From the NCBI GenBank assembly GCA_965228695.1, contig CBDDIB010000002.1:4154001-4218000 (forward strand): a DNA stretch of 64,000 bases, in the 5' to 3' direction. The position numbers were made by a program, and so were the translations under genes. Shown one piece after another: positions 15,388 to 25,662 of the stretch. The stretch comes from JAJFJD01 sp965228695. GTDB lineage: Bacteria; Pseudomonadota; Alphaproteobacteria; UBA8366. The notes under the pieces are model-generated. The model did no database searches. It was not told where the DNA came from and saw only the letters and a program-made list of their open reading frames with translations. Position 1 is the stretch's first letter; every line of letters starts with the position of its first letter.

Positions 15388-17061
15388 ATGTACGACCTGA
15401 TCATTCGGGGCGCATCGCTTATCGATGGCCTCGGCGGGGCGCCGAAAACCGCCGATCTGGCGGTATCGGACGGCCGTATCGCCGAAATCGGCGCGGTTAC
15501 CGGCCCGGCGCGCGAATCCGTCGACGCGGCGGGTCTGTGCCTCATGCCGGGGATCATCGACGTCCACACGCATTACGACGCGCAGCTCACCTGGGACCCG
15601 CAATGCTCGCCCTCGCCGGCGCTCGGCGTCACGACCGTCGTCATCGGCAATTGCGGCTTCGGGATCACCCCGAATACGCCGGACACGCGCGAGACCCTCA
15701 TCAAGAACCTGTCCGAGGTTGAAGGTATGTCGCTGACCGCGTTGCGGGCGGGGATCGATTGGCGTTTCGACGATTTCGGCGGCTATCTGGACCTGTTGGC
15801 GACCCGCGGCGTGGTGCCCAACGTCGCCGCCTTCGCCTGCCATTCCAGCATCCGCGTCGCGGTGCTTGGCGACGATGCCTCGATGCGCGCCGCGACCGAT
15901 GCCGAAGTGGAGAAGATGGCGTCGATCCTGCGCGATGCCCTCGACGCCGGCGCGATCGGCTTCGCCTCCTCAACCTTCGAGAACCATAATGGGTTCGGCG
16001 GTCTGCCGATGCCGTCACGGCTTGCCGAGGAAACCGAGTTCGAACGCCTGATCGACGAGCTCGGGTCCGCGGGCCGGGGCTTGTTCATGGTCACCGCCGG
16101 CGAGCGCACCACCATCGATACCCTGACCGGTTATTCCCGGCGCAGCGGCCGGCCCATGGTCTACGCCGCGCTGCTGCACAATAGCCAGGTGCCGGAACGA
16201 ACCCGGTCCGTCCTGTCGGGGTGCCGGGCCGCGCAATCGGCCAACGTCCCGGTCTATGCGCAGGTGTCCTGCCAGCCGCTGAGCATGAATTTTTCGCTCG
16301 ACGCCGCCTATCCGCTCTACGGAGTCGACCCGTGGGGATCGCTGCCGATCGACGATCCGGCGGCACTCCGCGCGGCCCTCGCCGACCCCGATTTCCGCGA
16401 CAAATTCCGGCGCAGTCTGACGCAACCGGTCGGCGGGCGGTTGTTCAACGGCGATTGGGACCGGGTCGAGGTTGCGGTCTGCGCCACGCATCCGGCCTAC
16501 GAAGGCCAATCCATTCCGGCGCTGGCCGACAAAGTCGGGGTCGATGCCGTCGATTTCTTCTTCGATCTCGCCCTATCCGAAGACCTGGCGACCGTGTTCA
16601 ACGCGAAACTTCTGAATGTGGACGAGGACGCGGTCGGCGATATCCTGCAGCATCCCGATAGCGTGATCAGCCTGTCCGACGCCGGCGCGCACCTGACCTT
16701 CTTCTGCGACGCGGGCTACGGCTTGCACCTGCTCGGCCATTGGGTACGGGAGCGCGGCGATTTCGAGATCGGCGAAGCGGTCCGCCAGATCACGAGCCGC
16801 CCGGCGGAGATTTACGGCATCCGCGATCGCGGCACGCTGACCGAAGGTGCGTGGGCCGACATGCTGCTGTTCGACCCTGAAACCGTCGGCATCACGGGGA
16901 TCGAACGCCTGCACGACCTGCCCGCCGGACAGAGCCGCCTCGTGCGACGTGGGCTTGGAGTTAACGGCGTGTGGGTCAACGGCACGCTCGTGCATGACGG
17001 CGACGTTTATTGCGACCACGCCCGCCCGCCGGGCCAAGTTCTCACCGAATTCGACGCGTAG
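15388..17061 (+). CDS. N-acyl-D-amino-acid deacylase-like amidohydrolase
   Basis: A 557-residue metal-dependent amidohydrolase of the D-aminoacylase group. The N-terminal strand MYDLIIRGASLIDG and the metal motif DVHTHYDAQL are typical; GNCGFGI supplies the bridging Cys region and SDAGAHLTF the C-terminal catalytic Asp. No signal peptide is present. Members hydrolyse N-acyl-D-amino acids or related amides; paralogues of unknown specificity are frequent in alphaproteobacteria, so substrate is not certain. It is followed 27 bases later by mtgA on the same strand. Confidence 0.85.
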   Translation: MYDLIIRGASLIDGLGGAPKTADLAVSDGRIAEIGAVTGPARESVDAAGLCLMPGIIDVHTHYDAQLTWDPQCSPSPALGVTTVVIGNCGFGITPNTPDTRETLIKNLSEVEGMSLTALRAGIDWRFDDFGGYLDLLATRGVVPNVAAFACHSSIRVAVLGDDASMRAATDAEVEKMASILRDALDAGAIGFASSTFENHNGFGGLPMPSRLAEETEFERLIDELGSAGRGLFMVTAGERTTIDTLTGYSRRSGRPMVYAALLHNSQVPERTRSVLSGCRAAQSANVPVYAQVSCQPLSMNFSLDAAYPLYGVDPWGSLPIDDPAALRAALADPDFRDKFRRSLTQPVGGRLFNGDWDRVEVAVCATHPAYEGQSIPALADKVGVDAVDFFFDLALSEDLATVFNAKLLNVDEDAVGDILQHPDSVISLSDAGAHLTFFCDAGYGLHLLGHWVRERGDFEIGEAVRQITSRPAEIYGIRDRGTLTEGAWADMLLFDPETVGITGIERLHDLPAGQSRLVRRGLGVNGVWVNGTLVHDGDVYCDHARPPGQVLTEFDA

Positions 17062-17088
17062 CGCGGCGCAGACGGTCGGACACGGAAC

Positions 17089-17787
17089 ATGCGCAACGGC
17101 TTCTCCTTTTGGCGCCTCCTTCGCCGGATCGTCATCCTGATCGTGTTGCTGGTTTTGGTCCTGCCTGCCGGGCTGACCCTGCTGTACCGCGAAGTGGCCC
17201 CGCCGGTAACGCCGCTGATGGTGATCCGGCTGTTCGAGGGTGAAGGGATCAAGTCCGAGTGGGTGCCGTTGCGGCGGATATCGCCGCATCTGATCCGCTC
17301 GGTCATCGCCCTGGAGGACAGCCGTTTCTGCAGCCACGACGGCGTCGATTGGGTCGAGATGAGCGATGCGGTGAGCGATCACCTCAAGGGCGGGCGGCTT
17401 CGCGGCGCCAGCACGATCTCGATGCAGACAGCTAAGAACCTATTCCTATGGCCCGGCCGAACCTTCCTGCGCAAGGCGATCGAAGCGCCGCTGACCTTCA
17501 TGATCGAAGCCATCCTCGGCAAGCGCCGCATCCTGGAAATCTATCTGAACGTGGTGGAATGGGGGCCGGGCATCTACGGCATCGAAGCCGCGTCGCGCGC
17601 CTATTTCCGAAAGCCCGCCGCCGCCCTTACCGCGTGGCAAGCGGGGCTGTTGGCCGGTATCCTGCCCAACCCGCGGCGCTGGTCGCCCCGGAAACCGACC
17701 GACTATATCCGCGACCGCGCGCGCACCGCGATGGCCCGCGCAAAAGCGGTCGCGCCCGCGCTCAAATGCCTTCGGAAAAACCGCTAG
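17089..17787 (+). CDS. mtgA: Monofunctional biosynthetic peptidoglycan transglycosylase
   Basis: A 232-residue family GT51 transglycosylase that polymerises lipid II into glycan strands without a transpeptidase domain. One N-terminal membrane segment covers about residues 11-31. The catalytic motif ALEDSRFCSHDGVDW and the downstream GASTISMQ, KRRILEIYLN and WGPGIYGIEAA blocks are all present. It converges with acpS and the stop codons overlap by four bases (17784-17787). Confidence 0.94.
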   Translation: MRNGFSFWRLLRRIVILIVLLVLVLPAGLTLLYREVAPPVTPLMVIRLFEGEGIKSEWVPLRRISPHLIRSVIALEDSRFCSHDGVDWVEMSDAVSDHLKGGRLRGASTISMQTAKNLFLWPGRTFLRKAIEAPLTFMIEAILGKRRILEIYLNVVEWGPGIYGIEAASRAYFRKPAAALTAWQAGLLAGILPNPRRWSPRKPTDYIRDRARTAMARAKAVAPALKCLRKNR

Positions 17788-18197
17788 GAAACCTGGGTCG
17801 ACCGCGGGACCGCCGAGATGATCACCGTGACATGCGCCAGCGGATATTCGTCGGTGATCGTCACGTCGATCTGCGCCGCCATGTCGGCCGGCACCAGCGT
17901 CTGCAGATGCGCCAGCGCACCGCCGGTCAGTTCCATCGTCGGCTTGCCCGACGGCAGATTGACCACGCCCATGTCGCGCCAGAAGATGCCGCGCCGGAAG
18001 CCGGTGCCGAGCGCCTTGGAACACGCCTCCTTGGCGGCGAACCGCTTGGCATAGCTGTCGGCCCGCCGGGCGCGCTTGTCCGATTTCGCCCGTTCGATGT
18101 CGGTGAAGCAGCGCTCCTCGAACCGGCCCGGGAAACGCTCGAGCGTGCTCTCGATCCGCCGGATATCCACCAAATCGCTGCCGACGCCGATGATCAT
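17784..18197 (-). CDS. acpS: Holo-[acyl-carrier-protein] synthase
   Basis: A 137-residue AcpS that transfers 4'-phosphopantetheine from CoA to acyl carrier protein. The family motifs are GVGSDLVDIRRIE at the start, FAAKEACSKALGTG in the middle and the C-terminal HVTVIIS strand. Its ATG overlaps the pdxJ stop by one base (TGATG). It could in principle serve the carrier domain of the A-T-TE synthetase 3 kb away, though AcpS enzymes generally prefer fatty-acid ACP. Confidence 0.95.
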   Translation of the reverse strand: MIIGVGSDLVDIRRIESTLERFPGRFEERCFTDIERAKSDKRARRADSYAKRFAAKEACSKALGTGFRRGIFWRDMGVVNLPSGKPTMELTGGALAHLQTLVPADMAAQIDVTITDEYPLAHVTVIISAVPRSTQVS

Positions 18198-18952
18198 CAG
18201 GCGCTGCGCTCCCCGGACGCATCGGCGCGCGCCTTATCCATCAGCGACCGCATCCGTTTGATGGCGCTTTCCAGGCCGCCGAAGATCGCCTCGCCGATCA
18301 GGAAGTGGCCGATGTTGAGCTCGACAATCGTCGGGATCGCCGCCACGGGACCGACGGTATCGAAGCTCAATCCATGCCCGGCGTGGCATTCCAGCCCTAC
18401 GGCCTCGGCATGTGCTGCGGCAACGGTGATGCGCTCCAACTCCGCCTCCTGCTCATCCGCGTCGACCTCGCAATACCGCCCGGTATGCAGTTCGACCACC
18501 GGCGCGCCGAGCGACACCGCGGCATCCAACTGCGCCGGGTCCGGATCGATGAACAGCGACACCCGAATGCCGGCCTTCGACAATTCGCCCACGTAATGCT
18601 GCAGGTGGTTGTGACCGCCGACGGCATCCAGGCCGCCCTCGGTGGTCAGCTCCTCGCGCTTCTCAGGCACGATACAAGCGGCATGCGGTTTATGTCGCAG
18701 CGCGATCTCCAGCATCTCGTCGGTCGCCGCCATCTCGAAATTCAGCGGCACACTGATTTCCGCCATCAGACGCTCGATATCATCGTCGGCGATATGCCGC
18801 CGGTCCTCGCGCAGATGCGCGGTGATCCCGTCCGCGCCGGATTTCTCGGCCAGCACGGCCGCCCGCACGGGATCCGGATGCCGGATGCCCCTGGCATTCC
18901 GCACCGTCGCGACGTGATCGATGTTCACCCCAAGTCTGAGAAAGCGTTTCAT
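18197..18952 (-). CDS. pdxJ: Pyridoxine 5'-phosphate synthase
   Basis: A 251-residue TIM-barrel enzyme that condenses 1-deoxyxylulose 5-phosphate with 3-amino-2-oxopropyl phosphate to form vitamin B6 phosphate. The N-terminus LRLGVNIDHVATVRNARG and ITAHLREDRRHI are diagnostic, and the glycine-rich phosphate site lies in GHGLSFDTV. The position between relA and acpS is the conserved alphaproteobacterial order. Confidence 0.96.
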   Translation of the reverse strand: MKRFLRLGVNIDHVATVRNARGIRHPDPVRAAVLAEKSGADGITAHLREDRRHIADDDIERLMAEISVPLNFEMAATDEMLEIALRHKPHAACIVPEKREELTTEGGLDAVGGHNHLQHYVGELSKAGIRVSLFIDPDPAQLDAAVSLGAPVVELHTGRYCEVDADEQEAELERITVAAAHAEAVGLECHAGHGLSFDTVGPVAAIPTIVELNIGHFLIGEAIFGGLESAIKRMRSLMDKARADASGERSA

Positions 18953-18989
18953 GGTCGTTGCTCCTCTTGAGATCGCGCGCCCGTACGGA

Positions 18990-21137
<2,148 letters not shown>

Positions 21138-21165
21138 GCCCGGTCACTCCGCGTGGCATGATGCG

Positions 21166-21189
21166 CCGGCGCCCGGTGTGCGGCGCCGG
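21166..21189. terminator. Hairpin between rpoZ and relA
   Basis: A perfect 8-bp inverted repeat, CCGGCGCC and GGCGCCGG, with an eight-base loop, lies just after the rpoZ stop. No T-run follows on the leftward strand, so it may attenuate or protect transcripts rather than end them. Confidence 0.4.
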
Positions 21190-21196
21190 TCGTCGG

Positions 21197-21607
21197 TCAT
21201 TCCGTCTTGGTCTGCCCGTCGGTCGGCGCGTCACCGGCAGCGCCGTCGCTGGCACCCATCTCCGCTTCCTTTGCGGTCATGATGCTCATCCCCGACGGCA
21301 ACCCTTCGGACCCGTCTTCATGGCCGGCCATCGCCGCCGCCATGTATTCCATGGGCTCGTCTTCTTCCGGCTCGTCGATTTCCGGAACCTTCTGCAGGCC
21401 GCGCACGAGATCGTCCTTCAGCTTATCGAGCGGCACGGTTTCGTCCGCGATCTCGCGCAGCGCAACGACCGGATTCTTATCGTTGTCGCGTTCAACCGTG
21501 ATTTCCGCGCCGGCGGAAATCTCACGGCTGCGCTGGGCGGCCATCATTACAAGCTCGAAACGATTGGGCACCCGTTCTACACAGTCTTCCACGGTGACAC
21601 GCGCCAT
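21197..21607 (-). CDS. rpoZ: RNA polymerase omega subunit
   Basis: A 136-residue omega subunit, which helps assemble the RNA polymerase beta' subunit and contributes to the ppGpp site. The conserved core is MARVTVEDCVERVPNRFELV followed by AAQRSREIS. The acidic tail from about residue 75 is longer than in E. coli omega but normal in length for alphaproteobacteria. Its position just upstream of the ppGpp enzyme gene is the conserved arrangement. Confidence 0.95.
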   Translation of the reverse strand: MARVTVEDCVERVPNRFELVMMAAQRSREISAGAEITVERDNDKNPVVALREIADETVPLDKLKDDLVRGLQKVPEIDEPEEDEPMEYMAAAMAGHEDGSEGLPSGMSIMTAKEAEMGASDGAAGDAPTDGQTKTE

Positions 21608-21945
21608 GCTCTACCCTACTCCGCTGTTTGCGCTTCCTCGGAAGCGCGCTGCCAAAAGGCCGAATTACGGCAGGAAACCTGCCAATCATGACCAGAATAT
21701 AGGGGCGGACAGGCCCCGACTTCAAGGATATTCCACCCTATACATATTATACCGGATCGGGTGGTTGAAAACCGGTATTGCAGCAATATTTCGGATGAGA
21801 ACCCGTTCGAATTTGCCGCAACTGCCACTTGCGAAAATTTTATAAGCCCTCTAAGTAATAGACACGAACATGAAATAACGTGCAATAAACCGGCCGCACG
21901 TTCTTGAACCAAAAAAATAAACGATTACCGAAAGTTGCAATCTCG
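21608..21945. other. 338-bp intergenic region between rpoZ and labA-type gene
   Basis: This divergent spacer is more AT-rich than its surroundings, especially 21720-21900. It must hold the leftward rpoZ promoter and the rightward promoter of the NYN-domain gene, but I see no single convincing -35/-10 pair, no RNA gene and no clear operator. Confidence 0.6.
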
Positions 21946-22578
21946 ATGTTAGACAACATCTATAGTAATGAAAAATTGGGGCTGTTCATCGACGGCTCTA
22001 ATCTTTACGCAGCGGCGCGAGCACTTGGGTTTGACATCGATTACAAGAAATTGCTCGATCTTTTTGCCAATAAAGGCCGGTTAGTACGCGCGTATTACTA
22101 CACTGCACTTGTCGAAGACCAAGAATATTCCCCGATCCGGCCCTTGGTGGATTGGCTCGATTACAACGGCTACACCATGGTTACGAAACCGACCAAGGAG
22201 TTCACCGACGCGTCCGGCCGCCGCAAGATCAAGGGCGATATGGACATTGAGTTGGCCATCGATGTGATGGAGATGGCCCCGAATCTCGACCATATCGTGA
22301 TATTTTCGGGCGACGGCGACTTCCGCCGCCTGGTCGACGCCGTGCAGCGCAAGGGCGTCCGCGTCAGCGTCGTCAGCACGGTGCGCACGCAACCGTCCAT
22401 GGTGGCGGACGAGCTGCGCCGGCAGGCCGATAGCTTCATCGAATTGCAATCGTTGTCGGGCGAAATCGCCCGGCAGCATACCGATCGTCAATACGAGCCG
22501 AACGACGACCATGCGGCCGACGACTTCGACGACGAAGACGATTATGACGACGACGATGTGATCGTCGAACCGGCGTAA
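21946..22578 (+). CDS. NYN-domain protein, LabA/DUF88 type
   Basis: A 210-residue PIN-like NYN-domain protein, probably an RNA-acting nuclease or RNA-binding protein. The acidic metal-site motifs are FIDGSNLY (Asp16), KGDMDIELAIDVM and FSGDGDFRRLV. The C-terminal 40 residues are almost entirely Asp/Glu with scattered Asn and Tyr (EPNDDHAADDF and a run rich in Asp), a disordered acidic tail. The ATG at 21946 matches family N-termini; a TTG at 21904 would add 14 residues. Relatives next to rpoZ occur in other alphaproteobacteria. The cellular role is not known. Confidence 0.85.
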   Translation: MLDNIYSNEKLGLFIDGSNLYAAARALGFDIDYKKLLDLFANKGRLVRAYYYTALVEDQEYSPIRPLVDWLDYNGYTMVTKPTKEFTDASGRRKIKGDMDIELAIDVMEMAPNLDHIVIFSGDGDFRRLVDAVQRKGVRVSVVSTVRTQPSMVADELRRQADSFIELQSLSGEIARQHTDRQYEPNDDHAADDFDDEDDYDDDDVIVEPA

Positions 22579-22717
22579 TCCGGCTGAATCGCCCCGCGCG
22601 CATTGTCATCGGGCCCTTGGTATTGCCGGTATTCCAGATGAAGATGTCGATATTCGACAGGTGGCGCAGTCGACCTCTACCCATTTCGCGCCGCATCGGC
22701 TGGTGTATAGTGCGCCC

Positions 22718-23389
22718 ATGACGACGCCCCTTCCCTCGGACACGCCGGACGGCCAGCCCGCCGCGCCGGCACTCGACTGCGGCATCTGCGACAGGCTGGT
22801 CGATTTCCGTCACGCCAACCAAGCAAAATTCCCCGCCTTCCATAACGCACCGGTGCCGAGCTTCGGGCCGCTTGACGCGCGCGTGCTGATCGTCGGGCTG
22901 GCGCCGGGGTTGAAGGGCGCCAACCAGACCGGCCGCCCCTTCACCGGCGACTACGCGGGCGATCTGCTGTATCCGACCTTGCTGCGCTTCGGCTTTGCCG
23001 AGGGAACGTATGGCGCCAATCCCAATGATGGGTTGCGCTTGGTCGGCATCCGCATCACCAATGCCGTGCGCTGCGTGCCGCCGCAAAACAAACCGGTCGG
23101 GGCGGAAATCAAGGCCTGCCGTCCCTATCTGGCGAGCGAGCTCGCCGCCCTGCCCCGGCTGCACACGGTGATCGCGCTCGGCGTGGTCGCCCATAATTCG
23201 GTGCTGGCCGCCAGCGGGCTGAAGCAAAGCCACTGCAAATTCGCCCACAACGCCCGCCACGAGTTGCCGGGCGGCCTGATCCTCGCCGACAGCTATCATT
23301 GCTCGCGCTACAACACGAACACCGGCCGCCTGACCGAGGCGATGTTCCACGACGTGTTCGCAAGCGTGAAGGCGGGGTTGGCCGGCTAA
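22718..23389 (+). CDS. Uracil-DNA glycosylase, type 5 (UDGb)
   Basis: A 223-residue uracil-DNA glycosylase of family 5. Motif A is GLAPGLKGANQTGRPFTGD and motif B region is HCSRYNTNTGRLT, both characteristic of UDGb; ITNAVRCVPPQNKP lies between. Cysteines near the N-terminus (CGICD) and Cys residues at VRCVP and YHC fit the iron-sulfur cluster expected for families 4 and 5. It starts base-excision repair of deaminated cytosine and sometimes hypoxanthine. The ATG at 22718 precedes the family N-terminus; longer in-frame starts read through the promoter. Confidence 0.88.
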   Translation: MTTPLPSDTPDGQPAAPALDCGICDRLVDFRHANQAKFPAFHNAPVPSFGPLDARVLIVGLAPGLKGANQTGRPFTGDYAGDLLYPTLLRFGFAEGTYGANPNDGLRLVGIRITNAVRCVPPQNKPVGAEIKACRPYLASELAALPRLHTVIALGVVAHNSVLAASGLKQSHCKFAHNARHELPGGLILADSYHCSRYNTNTGRLTEAMFHDVFASVKAGLAG

Positions 23390-23400
23390 AATATTGGTTT

Positions 23401-24000
23401 CTAGGGGCCTGTGCCGAAACGATAGCCGTAGCGCAGGCCGAGGGTGTCCATGCCCTCGTTCTCGTCCGCCGTGTAGGCGTTCGAGATATGGTCGAAATAG
23501 ACCGACAGGGCATGCGGGCCGCCGTCGAACCGGTATCCGACCTCGATCGGGATATGGAAGAGCAGACGTTTGCCGAGCGCCTTGCGGTCGCGCCGCGTCA
23601 GCTCGAGCTCGCCGTTATGGACCGCGCCGCCCACCCCGATACCGAAGAACAGACCCATCTCCAACTCGTATTGCCAGCGGATGCCCGCGTAGATCTTGGA
23701 GGTGTCGCCGGCTGAGTTGACCGACCCGCCGACCGCGGGCCGGATCGCGCCGCCCAGGACATCCAGCTTCGGGGCGAAGATCGCCTCCAGATTGATGTCG
23801 ACGCCGGACTCGCGGCGAAAGCCGCTCCACAGGTCGGGCGTGTCGTGATGCAGAACCCCGACTTTCACTTCGTGCAGCCAGGATGCAAGCCCGGCCTTGG
23901 ATGCGTGTCCGTCCGCCGCCGCCTTTCCCGCCATGGCCTGGCCGACCATGATCACGGCAACCGCCACCGAAAGCGGACCACGTCTCCATGCCGATTGCAT
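23401..24000 (-). CDS. PagL-like lipid A 3-O-deacylase/acyloxyacyl hydrolase
   Basis: A 199-residue outer-membrane beta-barrel precursor. A signal peptide runs to about residue 29 (VGQAMAGKAAA), then alternating polar/apolar strands follow. The segment YFDHISNA contains the His and Ser of the PagL catalytic site, and the protein ends in an aromatic strand (YGYRFGTGP). PagL removes the 3-O acyl chain of lipid A, lowering endotoxicity. It is 10 bases downstream of smpB and probably cotranscribed. Catalysis is inferred from the HxS motif. Confidence 0.82.
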   Translation of the reverse strand: MQSAWRRGPLSVAVAVIMVGQAMAGKAAADGHASKAGLASWLHEVKVGVLHHDTPDLWSGFRRESGVDINLEAIFAPKLDVLGGAIRPAVGGSVNSAGDTSKIYAGIRWQYELEMGLFFGIGVGGAVHNGELELTRRDRKALGKRLLFHIPIEVGYRFDGGPHALSVYFDHISNAYTADENEGMDTLGLRYGYRFGTGP

Positions 24001-24010
24001 CCGTTTCCCC

Positions 24011-24481
24011 CTACCCCTTGTCCCGCATCAGGCGGGCTTTCTGGCGCTGCCAGTCGCGGGTCTTTTCCAACTGGCGTTTATCATGCTTCTTGCGGCCCTT
24101 GGCGAGGCCGATCTCCAGCTTCGCGATGCCGCGCCGGTTGAAATAGATCTTCAGCGGCACCAGGGTGACGCCCTCGCGCTTCACCGCGCCGAGCAACCGG
24201 TCGCGCTCGCGCTTGTGCACCAGCAGCTTCTTGGGCCGCCGCGGTTCATGATTGAACCTGCCCGCGTTGGGGTATTCCTGGATCGTGCAGTTCAGCAGAT
24301 AGAGGTCGCCGTCCTTGGGCCCGGCATACGCCTCGCCCAGGCTCGCCTTGCCCGCGCGCAGCGACTTCACCTCGGTCCCCTGCAGGGCAAGGCCGGCTTC
24401 CAGCGTCTCCTCGATGATGTAGTCGCGGCGGGCGCGGCGGTTTTGCGCCACCGGGGGGCCGCCGTTCAATCCTTCGGGCAT
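24011..24481 (-). CDS. smpB: SsrA-binding protein SmpB
   Basis: A 156-residue SmpB, the tmRNA partner in ribosome rescue. Family motifs are NRRARRDYIIEETLEAGL, LQGTEVKSLR and the basic C-terminal tail beginning at KGRKKHDKR. It lies downstream of dapA, the usual alphaproteobacterial neighbour. No tmRNA gene was recognised in the window. Confidence 0.96.
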   Translation of the reverse strand: MPEGLNGGPPVAQNRRARRDYIIEETLEAGLALQGTEVKSLRAGKASLGEAYAGPKDGDLYLLNCTIQEYPNAGRFNHEPRRPKKLLVHKRERDRLLGAVKREGVTLVPLKIYFNRRGIAKLEIGLAKGRKKHDKRQLEKTRDWQRQKARLMRDKG

Positions 24482-24533
24482 GGCAGATTCGTGTTGCGGT
24501 CTCTATCGGTCGTTGCGGTCCAGGCACACAGCA

Positions 24534-24557
24534 TCTCCGGCACGCGAGCGCCGGAGA
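24534..24557. terminator. Hairpin between dapA and smpB
   Basis: A perfect 8-bp inverted repeat TCTCCGGC / GCCGGAGA with an eight-base loop. It sits about 38 bases after the dapA stop on the leftward strand. No T-run follows, so it may be a weak or Rho-assisted terminator. Confidence 0.4.
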
Positions 24558-24594
24558 CTACACCAAAAAGCGTCGAATGCGCGCGATTTTCGCC

Positions 24595-25473
24595 TCAGTT
24601 GATCAGGCCGCAATGCACCATCGCGTCCCGAACCGTCGCCTCGCCGTCCGGCGTCAGGGCCGTGATCGGCAAGCGCACCTTGGGATCGCATTTGCCGAGC
24701 AGGCTCGCGCCGTATTTGGCGGGCGCCGGGCTCGGCTCGCAGAACATCGCGTCATGCAGCGGCAGCAACCGGTCGCGCAGGGTGTCGAAGGTGTCCATAT
24801 CCTTCTCCTGCCACGCCGCATGCAGCTCGGAACAGAGTTTCGGCGCCACGTTCGAGGTCACCGAAATACAGCCGACGCCGCCTTGCGCCAGAAAGGCTGC
24901 GACGGTGGCGTCCTCGCCCGAGAGCTGACAGAAATCCTTGCCCGCGGTCACCCGTGTCGCCAAAGGCCGCGCCAGATCGGCGGTCGCGTCCTTCACGCCG
25001 ACGATAGTCGGTATCTTCGCCAACCGCGCCATCGTGTCGACGCTGATATCGACGATCGACCGGCCCGGAATGTTGTAGACAATCACTGGAATATCAGCCG
25101 ATTCCGCCACGGCCTTGAAGTGCTGGTAGAGCCCTTCCTGCGATGGCTTGTTGTAATAGGGTGCGACGCTCAACACGCCTTCCGCGCCAACGGTTTTCGC
25201 ATGTTTGGTGAATTCAACGGCTTCGTCGGTGTTGTTCGAGCCCGCGCCCGCGATAACGGGTACCCGTCCGGCGGCAACCTCGACGCACAATTCGACGACG
25301 CGTTTATGTTCCTCATGGCTGAGCGTTGGCGACTCGCCGGTCGTTCCGACCGGTACCAAACCATTCGTGCCCTCGGCGATCTGCCAGTCCACGAAGGCCT
25401 GGAAGCCGTCCTCGTCGATCCCACCATTCTCGAACGGTGTGATCAGGGCCGTAAGCGAACCCTTGAACATCAT
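24595..25473 (-). CDS. dapA: 4-hydroxy-tetrahydrodipicolinate synthase
   Basis: A 292-residue DapA, the first committed step of lysine and meso-diaminopimelate synthesis (pyruvate plus aspartate semialdehyde). The motifs GTTGESPTLSHEEH, VYNIPGRS (catalytic Tyr) and GVKDAT (Schiff-base Lys) are all present. It is divergent from the lytic transglycosylase gene, which recycles the same cell-wall material; this pairing with slt and smpB is common in alphaproteobacteria. Confidence 0.95.
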   Translation of the reverse strand: MMFKGSLTALITPFENGGIDEDGFQAFVDWQIAEGTNGLVPVGTTGESPTLSHEEHKRVVELCVEVAAGRVPVIAGAGSNNTDEAVEFTKHAKTVGAEGVLSVAPYYNKPSQEGLYQHFKAVAESADIPVIVYNIPGRSIVDISVDTMARLAKIPTIVGVKDATADLARPLATRVTAGKDFCQLSGEDATVAAFLAQGGVGCISVTSNVAPKLCSELHAAWQEKDMDTFDTLRDRLLPLHDAMFCEPSPAPAKYGASLLGKCDPKVRLPITALTPDGEATVRDAMVHCGLIN

Positions 25474-25662
25474 GCGTTCTCCGCAGAATACCTACTGTTG
25501 CGGCCACCATACTGCCAAGCAATGGGATGCAGCAAGCGGCTTCGCGCCGGGAGCTGGTCTCTCGCCTGAAATCACGGCGGAATCAGCCGTATTGTTGGAT
25601 TCCGGAAATTCAAATAGACTTCCGCGCTGTTCAGTCCAATGAATACTATTCGGTGACCCTGC

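Noticed and set aside
24482..24594. tmRNA or tRNA beside smpB
   Set aside because: The gap holds a simple 8-bp hairpin only; no tRNA-like fold or tag frame could be drawn in 113 bases.
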